Below are positions 1-7,762 of a stretch of DNA of 64,000 nucleotides, piece by piece. The notes under the pieces were generated by a model that saw only the letters and a program-made list of their open reading frames with translations, made no database searches and was not told where the DNA came from. Numbering within the stretch: position 1 is the first letter of the stretch; the number at the start of each line of letters is the position of its first letter. The position numbers were made by a program, and so were the translations under genes. Origin of the DNA: Streptomyces sp. NBC_01803 (GTDB lineage: Bacteria > Actinomycetota > Actinomycetes > Streptomycetales > Streptomycetaceae); NCBI RefSeq assembly GCF_035917415.1, contig NZ_CP109073.1, positions 5,264,001 to 5,328,000 of the forward strand. The letters run 5' to 3'.

Positions 1-945
1 GGCTTCGCCGAGGGCCTGGCCGAGCTGACCGGGCTGGACATGACGCTGCCGATGAACACCGGCGCGGAGGCCGTCGAGAGCGGCATCAAGGTGGCCCGCA
101 AATGGGCCTACGAGGTCAAGGGCGTCGCGCCCGACCGGGCCACCATCGTGGTGGCCGCCGACAACTTCCACGGCCGGACCACCACCATCGTCGGCTTCTC
201 CAGCGACCCGGTGGCACGCGACGGCTTCGGCCCGTTCACCCCCGGCTTCCGCGTCGTCCCCTACAACGACCTCGCCGCGCTCGAAGCCGCCGTCGACGCG
301 ACCACGGCGGCCGTGCTCATCGAGCCGATCCAGGGCGAGGCGGGCGTCGTCATCCCGGACGACGGCTACCTGGCCGGGGTGCGGGAGCTGACCCGGCGCA
401 CCGGCACGCTCTTCGTCGCCGACGAGATCCAGTCCGGTCTCGGGCGGACCGGCACCACGCTCGCCGTCGACCACGAGTCGGTCCTGCCGGACGTGCTGCT
501 GCTCGGCAAGGCGCTCGGTGGCGGCATCGTTCCGGTGTCGGCGGTCGTCGCGCGCCGTGACGTCCTCGGTGTCCTGCGGCCCGGCGAGCACGGCTCGACG
601 TTCGGCGGGAACCCGCTGGCCGCCGCCGTCGGCTCGGCCGTCGTGGATCTGCTGCGCACCGGCGAGTTCCAGCGGCGGGCCGCCGAGCTGGGCCGGCTGC
701 TGGACGCGGGGCTCGCCGCCCTGGTCGGCAAGGGCGTCGTCGGCTACCGCTGCCGGGGGCTGTGGGCGGGCGTCGACGTGGACCCGTCCCTCGGTACGGG
801 ACGCGAGGTCAGCGAACGGCTGATGCGGGAGGGCGTGCTGGTCAAGGACACCCACGGCTCGACCATCCGGCTGGCGCCGCCGCTGACCATCACCCACGAA
901 GAGCTGGAGTGGGCGTTGGCCGCGCTGGCGGGCGTCCTCGGCTGA
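1..945 (+). CDS. rocD: Ornithine--oxo-acid aminotransferase, 3' part
   Basis: PLP-dependent class III aminotransferase that converts ornithine and 2-oxoglutarate to glutamate semialdehyde and glutamate in cytosolic arginine/ornithine catabolism. The frame is open from base 1, so the N-terminus lies outside the window. Visible family marks are the MNTGAEAVESGIK segment near the start, ADEIQSGLGRTG, and LLLGKALGGG with the likely Schiff-base lysine. The C-terminus (APPLTITHEELEWAL) looks complete. It is followed by a tandem repeat and then a convergent MarR gene. Acetylornithine aminotransferase is the main alternative, but the overall pattern favours RocD. Confidence 0.88.
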   Translation, partial: GFAEGLAELTGLDMTLPMNTGAEAVESGIKVARKWAYEVKGVAPDRATIVVAADNFHGRTTTIVGFSSDPVARDGFGPFTPGFRVVPYNDLAALEAAVDATTAAVLIEPIQGEAGVVIPDDGYLAGVRELTRRTGTLFVADEIQSGLGRTGTTLAVDHESVLPDVLLLGKALGGGIVPVSAVVARRDVLGVLRPGEHGSTFGGNPLAAAVGSAVVDLLRTGEFQRRAAELGRLLDAGLAALVGKGVVGYRCRGLWAGVDVDPSLGTGREVSERLMREGVLVKDTHGSTIRLAPPLTITHEELEWALAALAGVLG

Positions 946-950
946 CCGGC

Positions 951-1025
951 GGCGCGACGGGTTCCTTGACCGGTCTGGCGCGACGGGTTCCTTGACCGGT
1001 CTGGCGCGACCGGTCCCTGGACCGG
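951..1025. repeat. 26-bp tandem repeat after rocD
   Basis: Two exact copies of a 26-bp unit (951-976 and 977-1002) are followed by a degenerate third copy. The unit contains TTCCTTGACCGGTCT. It lies between the converging rocD and MarR genes. Each unit contains TTGACC, but I see no convincing promoter partner, so I treat it as a simple tandem duplication. Confidence 0.8.
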
Positions 1026-1091
1026 CCTTGGGCTGGCCCGCCTCGCCCCGCCCCGCCCCGCCGCGCTCCGTCCCGGCTTCGCGCGGGCGCG

Positions 1092-1617
1092 TCAGCGGCC
1101 GTCGGCCCCGCCGCCGTCGGCCGCTGCGGCCGCGTAGGCGCGCATCGTCGGCATGGACATGGCGCATTCGGCGGGGGAGAGCGGCTCGAAGGCGCGGCGC
1201 CAGGAGTCCGCGCCCGTTGGCGAGCCAGGTATCGATCGCCGCCCGGGTGAGCGGGTCCCGCGTGATGGACACGAGGGTGCGCCTGCGGCCCGAGGGATCG
1301 GGATGCCGTTCGGCCACGCCCTGCCGGCTGAGGTCGCTCACCATCAGGCTCACGGTGGTGGGGGCGACCTCCCGCCGGGCGGCGAGGTCGCCGACCGGCA
1401 TCGGACCGTCGAACGACAGGGAGGACAGCAGCGACAGGTGCCGGGGCGCCAGGTGGAAGGAACGCGGTGGCTCGGGGATGGCGATGCGTCGCTTGAGCCG
1501 GGCGGCCACGCGCGGCATCAGCAGCGGCATCGCCCGGATCGCGTCGTCCGGGGTGAGCGCGTCCGCCGGTGGTTCGCACACCCACGCGAGGCTGCGCCGG
1601 AGGCGGGGGAGTGTCAC
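1092..1617 (-). pseudogene. MarR-family regulator with apparent frameshift
   Basis: Translated from GTG at 1617, the protein shows a winged-helix MarR core: RHLSLLSSLSFDG, PMPVGDLAARREVAPTTVSL and a wing with DPSGRRRTLVSIT. At the GGG run at 1213-1215 (minus strand) the coherent frame jumps by one base. The continuation GADSWRRAFEPLSPAEC, a typical MarR C-terminal helix, then ends at TGA 1094-1092. Without the shift the frame runs on with no stop through rocD. Either the gene is broken or one base is wrong. The intact protein would be about 175 residues. It is divergent to the secreted-protein gene at 1702 and may have controlled it. Confidence 0.65.
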
Positions 1618-1701
1618 TCGTTCAGGGGACGCTGCGCGCGTGGAATGTCACGTAGAGTAGCGGCGGAAGGGTGTTTCATCGGTTTCGCCGGGAGGGGCAG
1701 G

Positions 1702-2049
1702 ATGCTATTCCGACACGTCATGGGGGTCGCCCTCGCGGCCTCACTCATCGCGATCGCCGGGCCGGCCGCCATGGCGCGGGCCGGCACCGGGACGTTCACG
1801 TACCACACGGTAGGGGGGAACGAGGGCGCCCTCGACGGCGTCGAGCCCTACCGCTGCTATGAGTTGGGGGATTCCGACGAGCCGGTGATGAGCGGCTTCA
1901 ACGGCACGGTGTTCACCGCCGCGCTGTACGGCGACACCCGCTGCGACACCGAGATCGGCCGCGTCGAGCGGAACACGGGGTTTGACACGGACCCGGTGAG
2001 CAGCGTGCAGTTCTATCCGCCCTGCGCCTCCCAGGAGCCCGCGCGATGA
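1702..2049 (+). CDS. Small secreted protein of unknown function
   Basis: 115 residues. The first 29 or so form a Sec signal peptide: a basic start (MLFRHVM), a hydrophobic core (GVALAASLIAIAGPAAM) and an Ala-rich cleavage region. The mature part (about 85 residues) has three cysteines (YRCYELG, DTRCDTE, PPCASQ) and no family I recognise. The ATG at 1702 is preceded by GGAGG at 1691, which decides the start over longer in-frame extensions. The gene is divergent from the MarR gene. Confidence 0.65.
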   Translation: MLFRHVMGVALAASLIAIAGPAAMARAGTGTFTYHTVGGNEGALDGVEPYRCYELGDSDEPVMSGFNGTVFTAALYGDTRCDTEIGRVERNTGFDTDPVSSVQFYPPCASQEPAR

Positions 2050-2083
2050 GATCCCGGGAAGCGCCCCGCCGGAGAGCGGAGCG

Positions 2084-2482
2084 TCAGGCGGCGCGCGCCA
2101 GCTCCGCCCGGCCGAACAGCAGGGCGTAGCCCGGCGGAAGCGCGCCGATCACCCGGTTCACCAGCTCGGTGTCGGCGGTCTCCGCGACCACGCACAGCAC
2201 CGAGCTGACGTCCCATCGGGCGGTGGCCTCGGTGGCGCCGTCCATCCGCGCGGCCACGTCGCGGACGAACGCGGCGGCGGTCAGCGGGCGTTCGGCCGGT
2301 GCACCGCCGACCAGCCGTGCCGCTGCCTCGGTGGGCAGCGAGCGGGCCAGATCGGCCCGCTCGTCGCCCGTCAGATGGCAGCCCAGTTCGGACAGGACGG
2401 TGCGGGTGACCCGCTCGGCCTCCGATCCGGACTCGTACTGCCCGTACTGCCTTACCTGGTTCACGAGTTCATTCCAGCCCAT
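2084..2482 (-). CDS. DUF2267 family protein
   Basis: 132 residues matching the DUF2267 pattern: an N-terminal helix, then a TRTVLSELGCHLTGDERADL segment, LPTEAAARL in the middle and an FVRDVAAR-type helix. The molecular role of the family is unknown; members are small cytosolic helical proteins. It lies alone between the secreted-protein gene and the alcohol dehydrogenase. The last residues (FGRAELARAA) are low-complexity but in frame. Confidence 0.75.
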   Translation of the reverse strand: MGWNELVNQVRQYGQYESGSEAERVTRTVLSELGCHLTGDERADLARSLPTEAAARLVGGAPAERPLTAAAFVRDVAARMDGATEATARWDVSSVLCVVAETADTELVNRVIGALPPGYALLFGRAELARAA

Positions 2483-2591
2483 GTCGGCCAGCTACCCCCG
2501 TTCGGGAGTTCTATGGAAAATGCGGTCCGCGCCACATTCCGCCCGCCGCACGGCCGATCCGGGTCGGCTCGGCCTGGCCCGGCCCGGCCGG

Positions 2592-3641
2592 TCAGGGGAC
2601 CAGGATCAGGCGGACCGGGTCGCCGGTCTTGTGCTCCAGGCGGGACACCGCCTCGGCCGCGTCGGCCAGCGGGAGGTGGCCGCTCACCGAGGGACCCAGG
2701 TCGAGCCGCCCGGTCGACGCGAGGCGGACGAGCTGCTCGACGTGCTGCGGGTCCGATCCGTAGTGGCCGCGCACCTGGTTGCCCCGGTAGCTGAACAGGG
2801 TGCCGTTGGCGATGGACAGCGCCTGCGGCGTGAGCCCCACCAGGACCAGCACACCCCCGGTGGCCAGGGCGCGGGCGGCCTGCTCGCGCACGGCCGGGAC
2901 GCCGGCGAAGTCGAACGCGACATCCAGGCCCGCGCCTTGGGTGGCCCGGCGCAGCTCGTCGGCGAAGTCCGGCGCCGTCGGGTCGAGGGCCAGGTCGGCG
3001 CCGAACGCGAGGGCGCGTTCGCGGGCGCCGGGCAGCGGGTCGACGGCGATCACGGGCGCGGCCCCGGCCAGTCGGGCCGTGCGCACCCCGTGCGCGCCGA
3101 GGCCGCCCGCGCCCCAGACGCCGACGGACTGCGCGGGTCGGACCCCGCCGGTCGCCACCACGGCGGCGTAGGGCGTCGAGACGGCGTCGGGGATGATCGC
3201 CGCCTGGTCGAACGGCAGGGCGTCGGGGATGCGCAGCAGCGTGTCCTCGCGGGCCAGCGCGTATTGGGCCCAGCCGCCGTCGTAGTCCACGCCCCGGGTC
3301 AGGGTGCGCGGACAGGGGGCGCGCCGGCGGCGGCAGTTGACGCACTCGCCGCAGCTCTGCCCCGCGACGAGGACCACCCGCGTGCCCGGGTTCCATTCCT
3401 CGGCGACCCCGGGGCCCGGTGTGTGGACGACGCCCGCGACCTCGTGCCCGAGGGTGACGGCGTCACCCGGGTTGAACATCGGGCGCAGTGTGCCATCGAT
3501 GAGGTGGACGTCGGACAGGCATACCCCCGCGGCCTTGACCTCGATCAGCACGTCCCCGGGCCCGGGGACGGGCACCGGCACCTCCTCCACGGCGAATCGC
3601 CTGGTCATCAGGTGCAGGCGGCCGGCGAGCATGGTGTCCAC
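2592..3641 (-). CDS. Zinc-dependent medium-chain alcohol dehydrogenase
   Basis: 349 residues, MDR superfamily. It has the catalytic-zinc cysteine in AAGVCLSDVHL, the GHEVAG motif, a four-cysteine structural-zinc lobe (CGECVNCRRRRAPC) and a Rossmann motif (GAGGLGAHG). It should oxidise or reduce an alcohol/aldehyde pair with NAD(P). I place the start at GTG 3641 because AGGAGG lies about 8 bases upstream; longer in-frame starts have no such site. It is divergent from the TetR gene at 3747 and shares a 105-bp intergenic region containing a palindrome that recurs upstream of the acyl-CoA dehydrogenase, so TetR probably controls it. The substrate cannot be told from sequence. Confidence 0.85.
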   Translation of the reverse strand: MDTMLAGRLHLMTRRFAVEEVPVPVPGPGDVLIEVKAAGVCLSDVHLIDGTLRPMFNPGDAVTLGHEVAGVVHTPGPGVAEEWNPGTRVVLVAGQSCGECVNCRRRRAPCPRTLTRGVDYDGGWAQYALAREDTLLRIPDALPFDQAAIIPDAVSTPYAAVVATGGVRPAQSVGVWGAGGLGAHGVRTARLAGAAPVIAVDPLPGARERALAFGADLALDPTAPDFADELRRATQGAGLDVAFDFAGVPAVREQAARALATGGVLVLVGLTPQALSIANGTLFSYRGNQVRGHYGSDPQHVEQLVRLASTGRLDLGPSVSGHLPLADAAEAVSRLEHKTGDPVRLILVP

Positions 3642-3713
3642 GAGCGGGTCCCTCCTGAGTCCCGATACGTCGGTGTACCCGGTGCGGCATCGTATGCCCC
3701 ATCGGTCCGGCAG

Positions 3714-3727
3714 TCGAGCAATGCTCA
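3714..3727. promoter_or_regulatory. Putative TetR operator, copy 1
   Basis: TCGAGCAATGCTCA is an inverted repeat (GAGCA-A-TGCTC) between the divergent alcohol dehydrogenase and TetR genes. Near-identical copies occur at 4443-4456 and 4477-4490. The position and repetition suggest the operator of the adjacent TetR protein (inference). Confidence 0.65.
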
Positions 3728-3746
3728 ACAAGTTAGGGTTGACGGT

Positions 3747-4352
3747 ATGACCACCGAGTCGGCCCGCCCCCGTGTGCGCCGCACCGCCGACGAGCGCCGG
3801 CGACAGCTCATCGGCATCGGTCTGCGGCTGCTGGCGACCCGGCCCATCCACGAGTTGTCGATCGACGAGGTGGCCGCTGAGGCGGGCATCTCACGCGGCC
3901 TCCTCTTCCACTACTTCCCGACCAAGCGGGACTACTACGTCGCCGTGGCGCGGGCGGCGGGGCGGCGGCTGCTCAAGCACGCGACCGCTCCCGAGAGCGA
4001 CGACCCGACCGAGCGGCTGCGCGGCATGGTCGACGGGTTCGTCAGCTTCGTGCGCCGCCGGCATGACAACTACGTGGCCCTGGCCCGCGCCGGGGCGGGC
4101 GGCGACGACCAGGTGCTGGAGGCGTTCGGCGGCGTCCGCGCCGAGCTGACCGACCGGGTGCTGGCGGCGATGGGGGAGCCGGCCGCGCCGCCGCGCGTGC
4201 GGTTCGCCGTCCGGGGCTGGCTGGCCATGGTCGAGGAGATGGCCATCGAGACGCCCGTGGACGTCCTGGGCACCGAGGAGCTCACCGATCTCCTCGTCCG
4301 CAGCCTGGGCCGGATTCTCTCCTCCCTCGCCCCCACTGACCCGACGCCCTGA
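3747..4352 (+). CDS. TetR-family transcriptional regulator
   Basis: 201 residues. The N-terminal TetR DNA-binding domain (about residues 15-60) carries the typical DEVAAEAGISRGLLFHYF helix-turn-helix. The ligand-binding C-terminal part includes a GWLAMVEE helix. It sits between a divergent dehydrogenase and an acyl-CoA dehydrogenase series. Three copies of a GAGCAATG-type palindrome flank the gene, so it probably represses both units and itself, with an acyl-CoA or aldehyde as a plausible inducer (inference). The end of the reading frame lies inside a short tandem repeat. Confidence 0.88.
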   Translation: MTTESARPRVRRTADERRRQLIGIGLRLLATRPIHELSIDEVAAEAGISRGLLFHYFPTKRDYYVAVARAAGRRLLKHATAPESDDPTERLRGMVDGFVSFVRRRHDNYVALARAGAGGDDQVLEAFGGVRAELTDRVLAAMGEPAAPPRVRFAVRGWLAMVEEMAIETPVDVLGTEELTDLLVRSLGRILSSLAPTDPTP

Positions 4353-4395
4353 CCCGCGACGCCCTGACCTGCGACGCCCTGACCTGCGACGCCCT
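4338..4395. repeat. 15-bp tandem repeat at the TetR gene end
   Basis: The unit TGACCTGCGACGCCC is present in about four copies (first copy 13 bp, the others 15 bp). The TetR stop codon lies in the first full unit. It looks like a slippage expansion at the 3' end of the gene. Confidence 0.75.
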
Positions 4396-4442
4396 GCCCC
4401 GCCGCGCGCCGATCCGTGCCCGGACTCCGGCCGGAGCCACTA

Positions 4443-4490
4443 TTGAGCAATGGTCAGCAGGGCACTAGCCTCCCTATCGAGCAATGGTCA
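4443..4490. promoter_or_regulatory. Two putative TetR operators before the acyl-CoA dehydrogenase
   Basis: TTGAGCAATGGTCA (4443-4456) and TCGAGCAATGGTCA (4477-4490) lie 34 bp apart just upstream of the ATG at 4509. They match the palindrome at 3714 at 12-13 of 14 positions. The repeat of one site in both promoter regions around the TetR gene is the evidence for co-regulation. Confidence 0.65.
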
Positions 4491-4508
4491 ATAGCGAGGG
4501 GTTCGGTC

Positions 4509-5723
4509 ATGGATTTCGCACACTCCGCCCGGGCGCGTGAATACATCGAGTCGGTCGGCGACTTCATCGAGACCGAGATCCTGCCGCGCGAGCGTGAGTA
4601 CTACACCGAGCTGTTCCGGCAGCCCGACCGCTGGACGGTCCCCCCGCTGATCGGCGAGCTGAAGGCCAAGGCCCGCGCCGCCGGCCTGTGGAACCTCTTC
4701 CTGCCCGACGAGCGGTACGGCCCCGGCCTCACCATGACCGAGTACGCCCCGCTCGCCGAGCTGATGGGCCGCTCGACCATCGCCCCCGAGATCTTCAACT
4801 GCAACGCCCCCGACACCGGCAACGCCGAGGTGCTCCACCTCTACGGCAGCGACGAGCAGCGCGAGCGGTGGCTGGAGCCGCTGCTCGCCGGTGAGATCCG
4901 TTCCGCGTTCTGCATGACCGAGCCCGCCGTCGCCTCCTCCGACGCCACCAATATGCAGGCCACCGCCCTTCTGGACGGCGACGACGTGGTGCTCAACGGC
5001 CGCAAGTGGTGGTCCACCGGCATCGGGCACCCCGACTGCGAGTTCGTCATCTTCATGGGTCTCACCGACCCCGAGGCCCACCGCCACCACCGGCACTCCA
5101 TGGTCCTGGTCCCCAAAAACACCCCGGGCGTGCGGGTCGAGCGGATGCTGCCCGTGTTCGGCCACTACGACGAGCCCTACGGCCACGGCGAGGTCTCGTT
5201 CACCGACGTCCGGCTGCCCCGCGCCGCCATCATCGCCGGCCCCGGCCGCGGCTTCGAGATCGCGCAGGGCCGCCTTGGCCCCGGCCGCATCCACCACTGC
5301 ATGCGCCTGATCGGCCTCGCCGAGCGTGCCCTTCAGCTGGCCTGCCGCCGCGCCACCGAGCGCACCGCCTTCGGCAAGCCCCTGGCCAACCTCGGCGGCA
5401 ACCGTGAGCGCATCGCCAAGGCCCGCATCGCCATCAACCAGGCCCGGCTCCAGGTTCTGCACACCGCCTGGCTGCTGGAGACCTCCGGCCCGCTCGGCGC
5501 GATCAGCGAGCTGTCCCAGGTCAAGGCCGCGGTGCCGGTCATGGCCTACGAGGTGATCGACATGGCGATCCAGCTCCACGGCGGCGCCGGGCTCTCCGAC
5601 GACTTCCCGCTGGCCGCCGCCCTCGCCAACGCCCGAGCGCTGCGCCTGGCCGACGGCCCCGACGAGGTGCACCTCGGCGTGGTCGCCAGAATCGAGCTCG
5701 CGGCCCACCGGGACCGCGCGTGA
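4509..5723 (+). CDS. Acyl-CoA dehydrogenase, ACAD10/11-like
   Basis: 404 residues with the FAD-dependent acyl-CoA dehydrogenase fold: CMTEPAVASSDATNM (flavin site), KWWSTGIGHPDC, and the C-terminal AFGKPLANLGGN and QLHGGAGLSDDFPL. The relation to ACAD10/11-type enzymes rests on this pattern and on the downstream APH-like kinase, which is fused to the dehydrogenase in mammalian ACAD10/11. In Pseudomonas levulinate catabolism a kinase/dehydrogenase pair acts on 4-hydroxyacyl-CoA through a phosphorylated intermediate, so a similar job is plausible (inference). The ATG at 4509 is chosen because GAGGGG precedes it. Confidence 0.85.
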   Translation: MDFAHSARAREYIESVGDFIETEILPREREYYTELFRQPDRWTVPPLIGELKAKARAAGLWNLFLPDERYGPGLTMTEYAPLAELMGRSTIAPEIFNCNAPDTGNAEVLHLYGSDEQRERWLEPLLAGEIRSAFCMTEPAVASSDATNMQATALLDGDDVVLNGRKWWSTGIGHPDCEFVIFMGLTDPEAHRHHRHSMVLVPKNTPGVRVERMLPVFGHYDEPYGHGEVSFTDVRLPRAAIIAGPGRGFEIAQGRLGPGRIHHCMRLIGLAERALQLACRRATERTAFGKPLANLGGNRERIAKARIAINQARLQVLHTAWLLETSGPLGAISELSQVKAAVPVMAYEVIDMAIQLHGGAGLSDDFPLAAALANARALRLADGPDEVHLGVVARIELAAHRDRA

Positions 5724-5964
5724 GCCGACCGGCGATCGGTCGGCCCCCGGCATCGCCGCCCCCGGGGCGTGCCCCCGAGCCGGTGCATGACATCCCCGCC
5801 GGGGCGCCCGGAATCCCGGGACGGGGTTCCACCGGCCACTCCCGTTGCATAGCCTCCGGGATGAACAGCCGCCGCGTCGGCGGGACACCACCGTCGGTGT
5901 CCGCCGAGAAAGGGGTCCGCGCCATGGTTGAGGCCAGCGAGCGCCCGGTCGCCGGGAGTGGACG

Positions 5965-7029
5965 ATGACCGGCGGCGGGTCCGCCGCCGGGAAGGTCCGC
6001 GACGAGGACGCCTTCGATGTCCCCCGCCTCGACGCCTGGCTGAAGGAGCGGCTGGCGGGGCTGGCCGGTGCCCCCGCGGTCACCCAGTTCTCCGGCGGCG
6101 CCTCCAACCTCACCTATCTGCTCCGCTATCCCGGCACGGATCTGATCCTGCGCCGCCCGCCGGCCGGCCGGAAGGCGTCCTCGGCCCACGACATGGCCCG
6201 CGAGTACCGGGTGCAGCGCCAGCTCAAGCCGGCGTTCGGCTATGTGCCGACGGTCCGCGTCCTGTGCCAGGACCCCGACGTCATCGGCGGCGACTTCTAC
6301 GTCATGGACCGGGTCCCCGGCCTCATCCTGCGCCGCGACCCGCCTCGCGGGCTGTCCCTCGGCCCGGCCCGCGCCAGGGCGCTGTCGGAGACCTATGTCG
6401 ACACCCTCACCGAACTGCACGGCATCGACCCGGTCGCCGCCGGCCTGGCCGACCTCGGCAAGGGCGCGGGGTACGTGCGCCGCCAGGTCGAGGGCTGGAC
6501 CCGGCGCTACGAGCAGGCCCGCACCCGGAACGTGCCCCGCTTCACGCGCGTGACCGCCTGGCTCGCCGAGCACCGGCCGGACGACGTCGCCACCCGTGTC
6601 ATCCACAACGACTGGCGGCTCGACAACATCGTGCTGGCCGGGGACGACCTGCGCGTCCGGGGGGTCCTGGACTGGGAGATGGCCACCCTCGGCGACCCGC
6701 TGATGGACCTCGGCGGCGCGCTGGCGTACTGGGTGGAGCCCGGCGACGGGCTGCTCGCCCGCCGCACCCGCCGCCAGCCCAGCGACCTCCCCGGAATGCT
6801 CACCCGCGCCGAGATCGTCGACCGGTATGGCGACCGGATGGGGCTGGCCACCGACAACTGGCCGTTCTACGAGGTCTTCGGCCTCTTCCGGCTCGCCGCC
6901 ATCGCCCAGCAGATCTACTACCGCTACCACCACAAACAAACCCGCAACCCGGCCTTCAAGAACCTGTGGATCTTCGTGCACCACCTCCACGGGCGCTGCC
7001 GCGCCACCATCCGCCGGGCCGGCCGCTGA
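5965..7029 (+). CDS. Phosphotransferase (APH) family protein
   Basis: 354 residues with a kinase-like fold: a glycine-rich loop (FSGGASNLTYLL), the catalytic HNDWRLDNI motif, and metal-binding LDWEMATLGDPLMDL. This is the ACAD10/11-associated branch rather than an antibiotic kinase; it probably phosphorylates a hydroxyacyl-CoA for the dehydrogenase upstream (inference). It is separated from that gene by 241 bp in which I see no secure gene, only a weak proline-rich frame. ATG 5965 follows GGGAG at a suitable distance. The next gene begins 20 bp downstream, so they are probably cotranscribed. Confidence 0.82.
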   Translation: MTGGGSAAGKVRDEDAFDVPRLDAWLKERLAGLAGAPAVTQFSGGASNLTYLLRYPGTDLILRRPPAGRKASSAHDMAREYRVQRQLKPAFGYVPTVRVLCQDPDVIGGDFYVMDRVPGLILRRDPPRGLSLGPARARALSETYVDTLTELHGIDPVAAGLADLGKGAGYVRRQVEGWTRRYEQARTRNVPRFTRVTAWLAEHRPDDVATRVIHNDWRLDNIVLAGDDLRVRGVLDWEMATLGDPLMDLGGALAYWVEPGDGLLARRTRRQPSDLPGMLTRAEIVDRYGDRMGLATDNWPFYEVFGLFRLAAIAQQIYYRYHHKQTRNPAFKNLWIFVHHLHGRCRATIRRAGR

Positions 7030-7049
7030 GAGGCTGAAGAAAACACCCC

Positions 7050-7697
7050 ATGCCCGTCATCCACCTCCTCCGCCACGGCCAGGCGTCCTTCGGCGGCCCC
7101 GCCTACGACGAGCTGTCCGACCTCGGCCGGCGTCAGGCGGCGATAGCCGGCCAGGAGCTGGCCCGGCGCGAGCCACGCCGCCCGCTCATCGTCTGCGGCA
7201 CGCTCACCAGGCAGCTCGACACGGCCGGGATCGTCGTGGGCAGCGGCGGCTTCCTGATGGAGCCGCAGATCGACGCCCGCTGGGACGAGTACGACTTCCT
7301 GACCGTGCTGGAACGTTACGCCGTGCCGGAGGAGCCCATCGGATCGGCCGGGGTCCAGGACGTCCTCGACCTGGCGCTGCTGGCCTGGATCCAGGACCCG
7401 GACCGGGACGGCTGGCCCGCGTTCTCCGGCGGCGCGATCGCGGCGCTGGAGGAGCTCGCCGGGTCGCTGACCGCCGGGCGCCGGGACGCCGTCGTCATCA
7501 CCTCCGCCGGAGTGGTCGCGGCGCTGTGCGGCTGGCTTCTCGGCCTGCCGCCGGCCGGAGTCGTGGCCCTGCACCGGGTCGCGGTCAACGCGGCGATCAC
7601 CACCCTCGCCGTGGGCAGATCCGGCACCAGCCTGGTGGCCTTCAACGACCACGCGCACTTCGCCGGCCGAGGCCGCGAGCTGCTCACCTACCGCTAG
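7050..7697 (+). CDS. Histidine phosphatase family protein
   Basis: 215 residues beginning with the RHG signature (LLRHGQASFGG), the phospho-histidine site of the phosphoglycerate-mutase-like superfamily. DEYDF and VVITSAGVVAAL fit the rest of the fold. It is tightly linked to the kinase-like gene and would act on a small phosphorylated metabolite in the same pathway (inference). A 65-bp spacer rich in a GCGCACACC repeat separates it from the next gene. Confidence 0.82.
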   Translation: MPVIHLLRHGQASFGGPAYDELSDLGRRQAAIAGQELARREPRRPLIVCGTLTRQLDTAGIVVGSGGFLMEPQIDARWDEYDFLTVLERYAVPEEPIGSAGVQDVLDLALLAWIQDPDRDGWPAFSGGAIAALEELAGSLTAGRRDAVVITSAGVVAALCGWLLGLPPAGVVALHRVAVNAAITTLAVGRSGTSLVAFNDHAHFAGRGRELLTYR

Positions 7698-7762
7698 CCG
7701 CGCGACACCGCGCACACCGCGCACACCGCAGACCGCACACCGCGAGAAAGAGAGACATCACC

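Noticed and set aside
2169..4352. A 727-codon frame containing the TetR gene
   Set aside because: Only the last 201 codons are TetR; the rest is antisense to the DUF2267 and dehydrogenase genes.
5720..5968. An 82-codon frame overlapping the ends of the acyl-CoA dehydrogenase and kinase genes
   Set aside because: Tempting because both junctions overlap by a few bases, but the translation is proline/glycine-rich with no family resemblance and no strong ribosome site.
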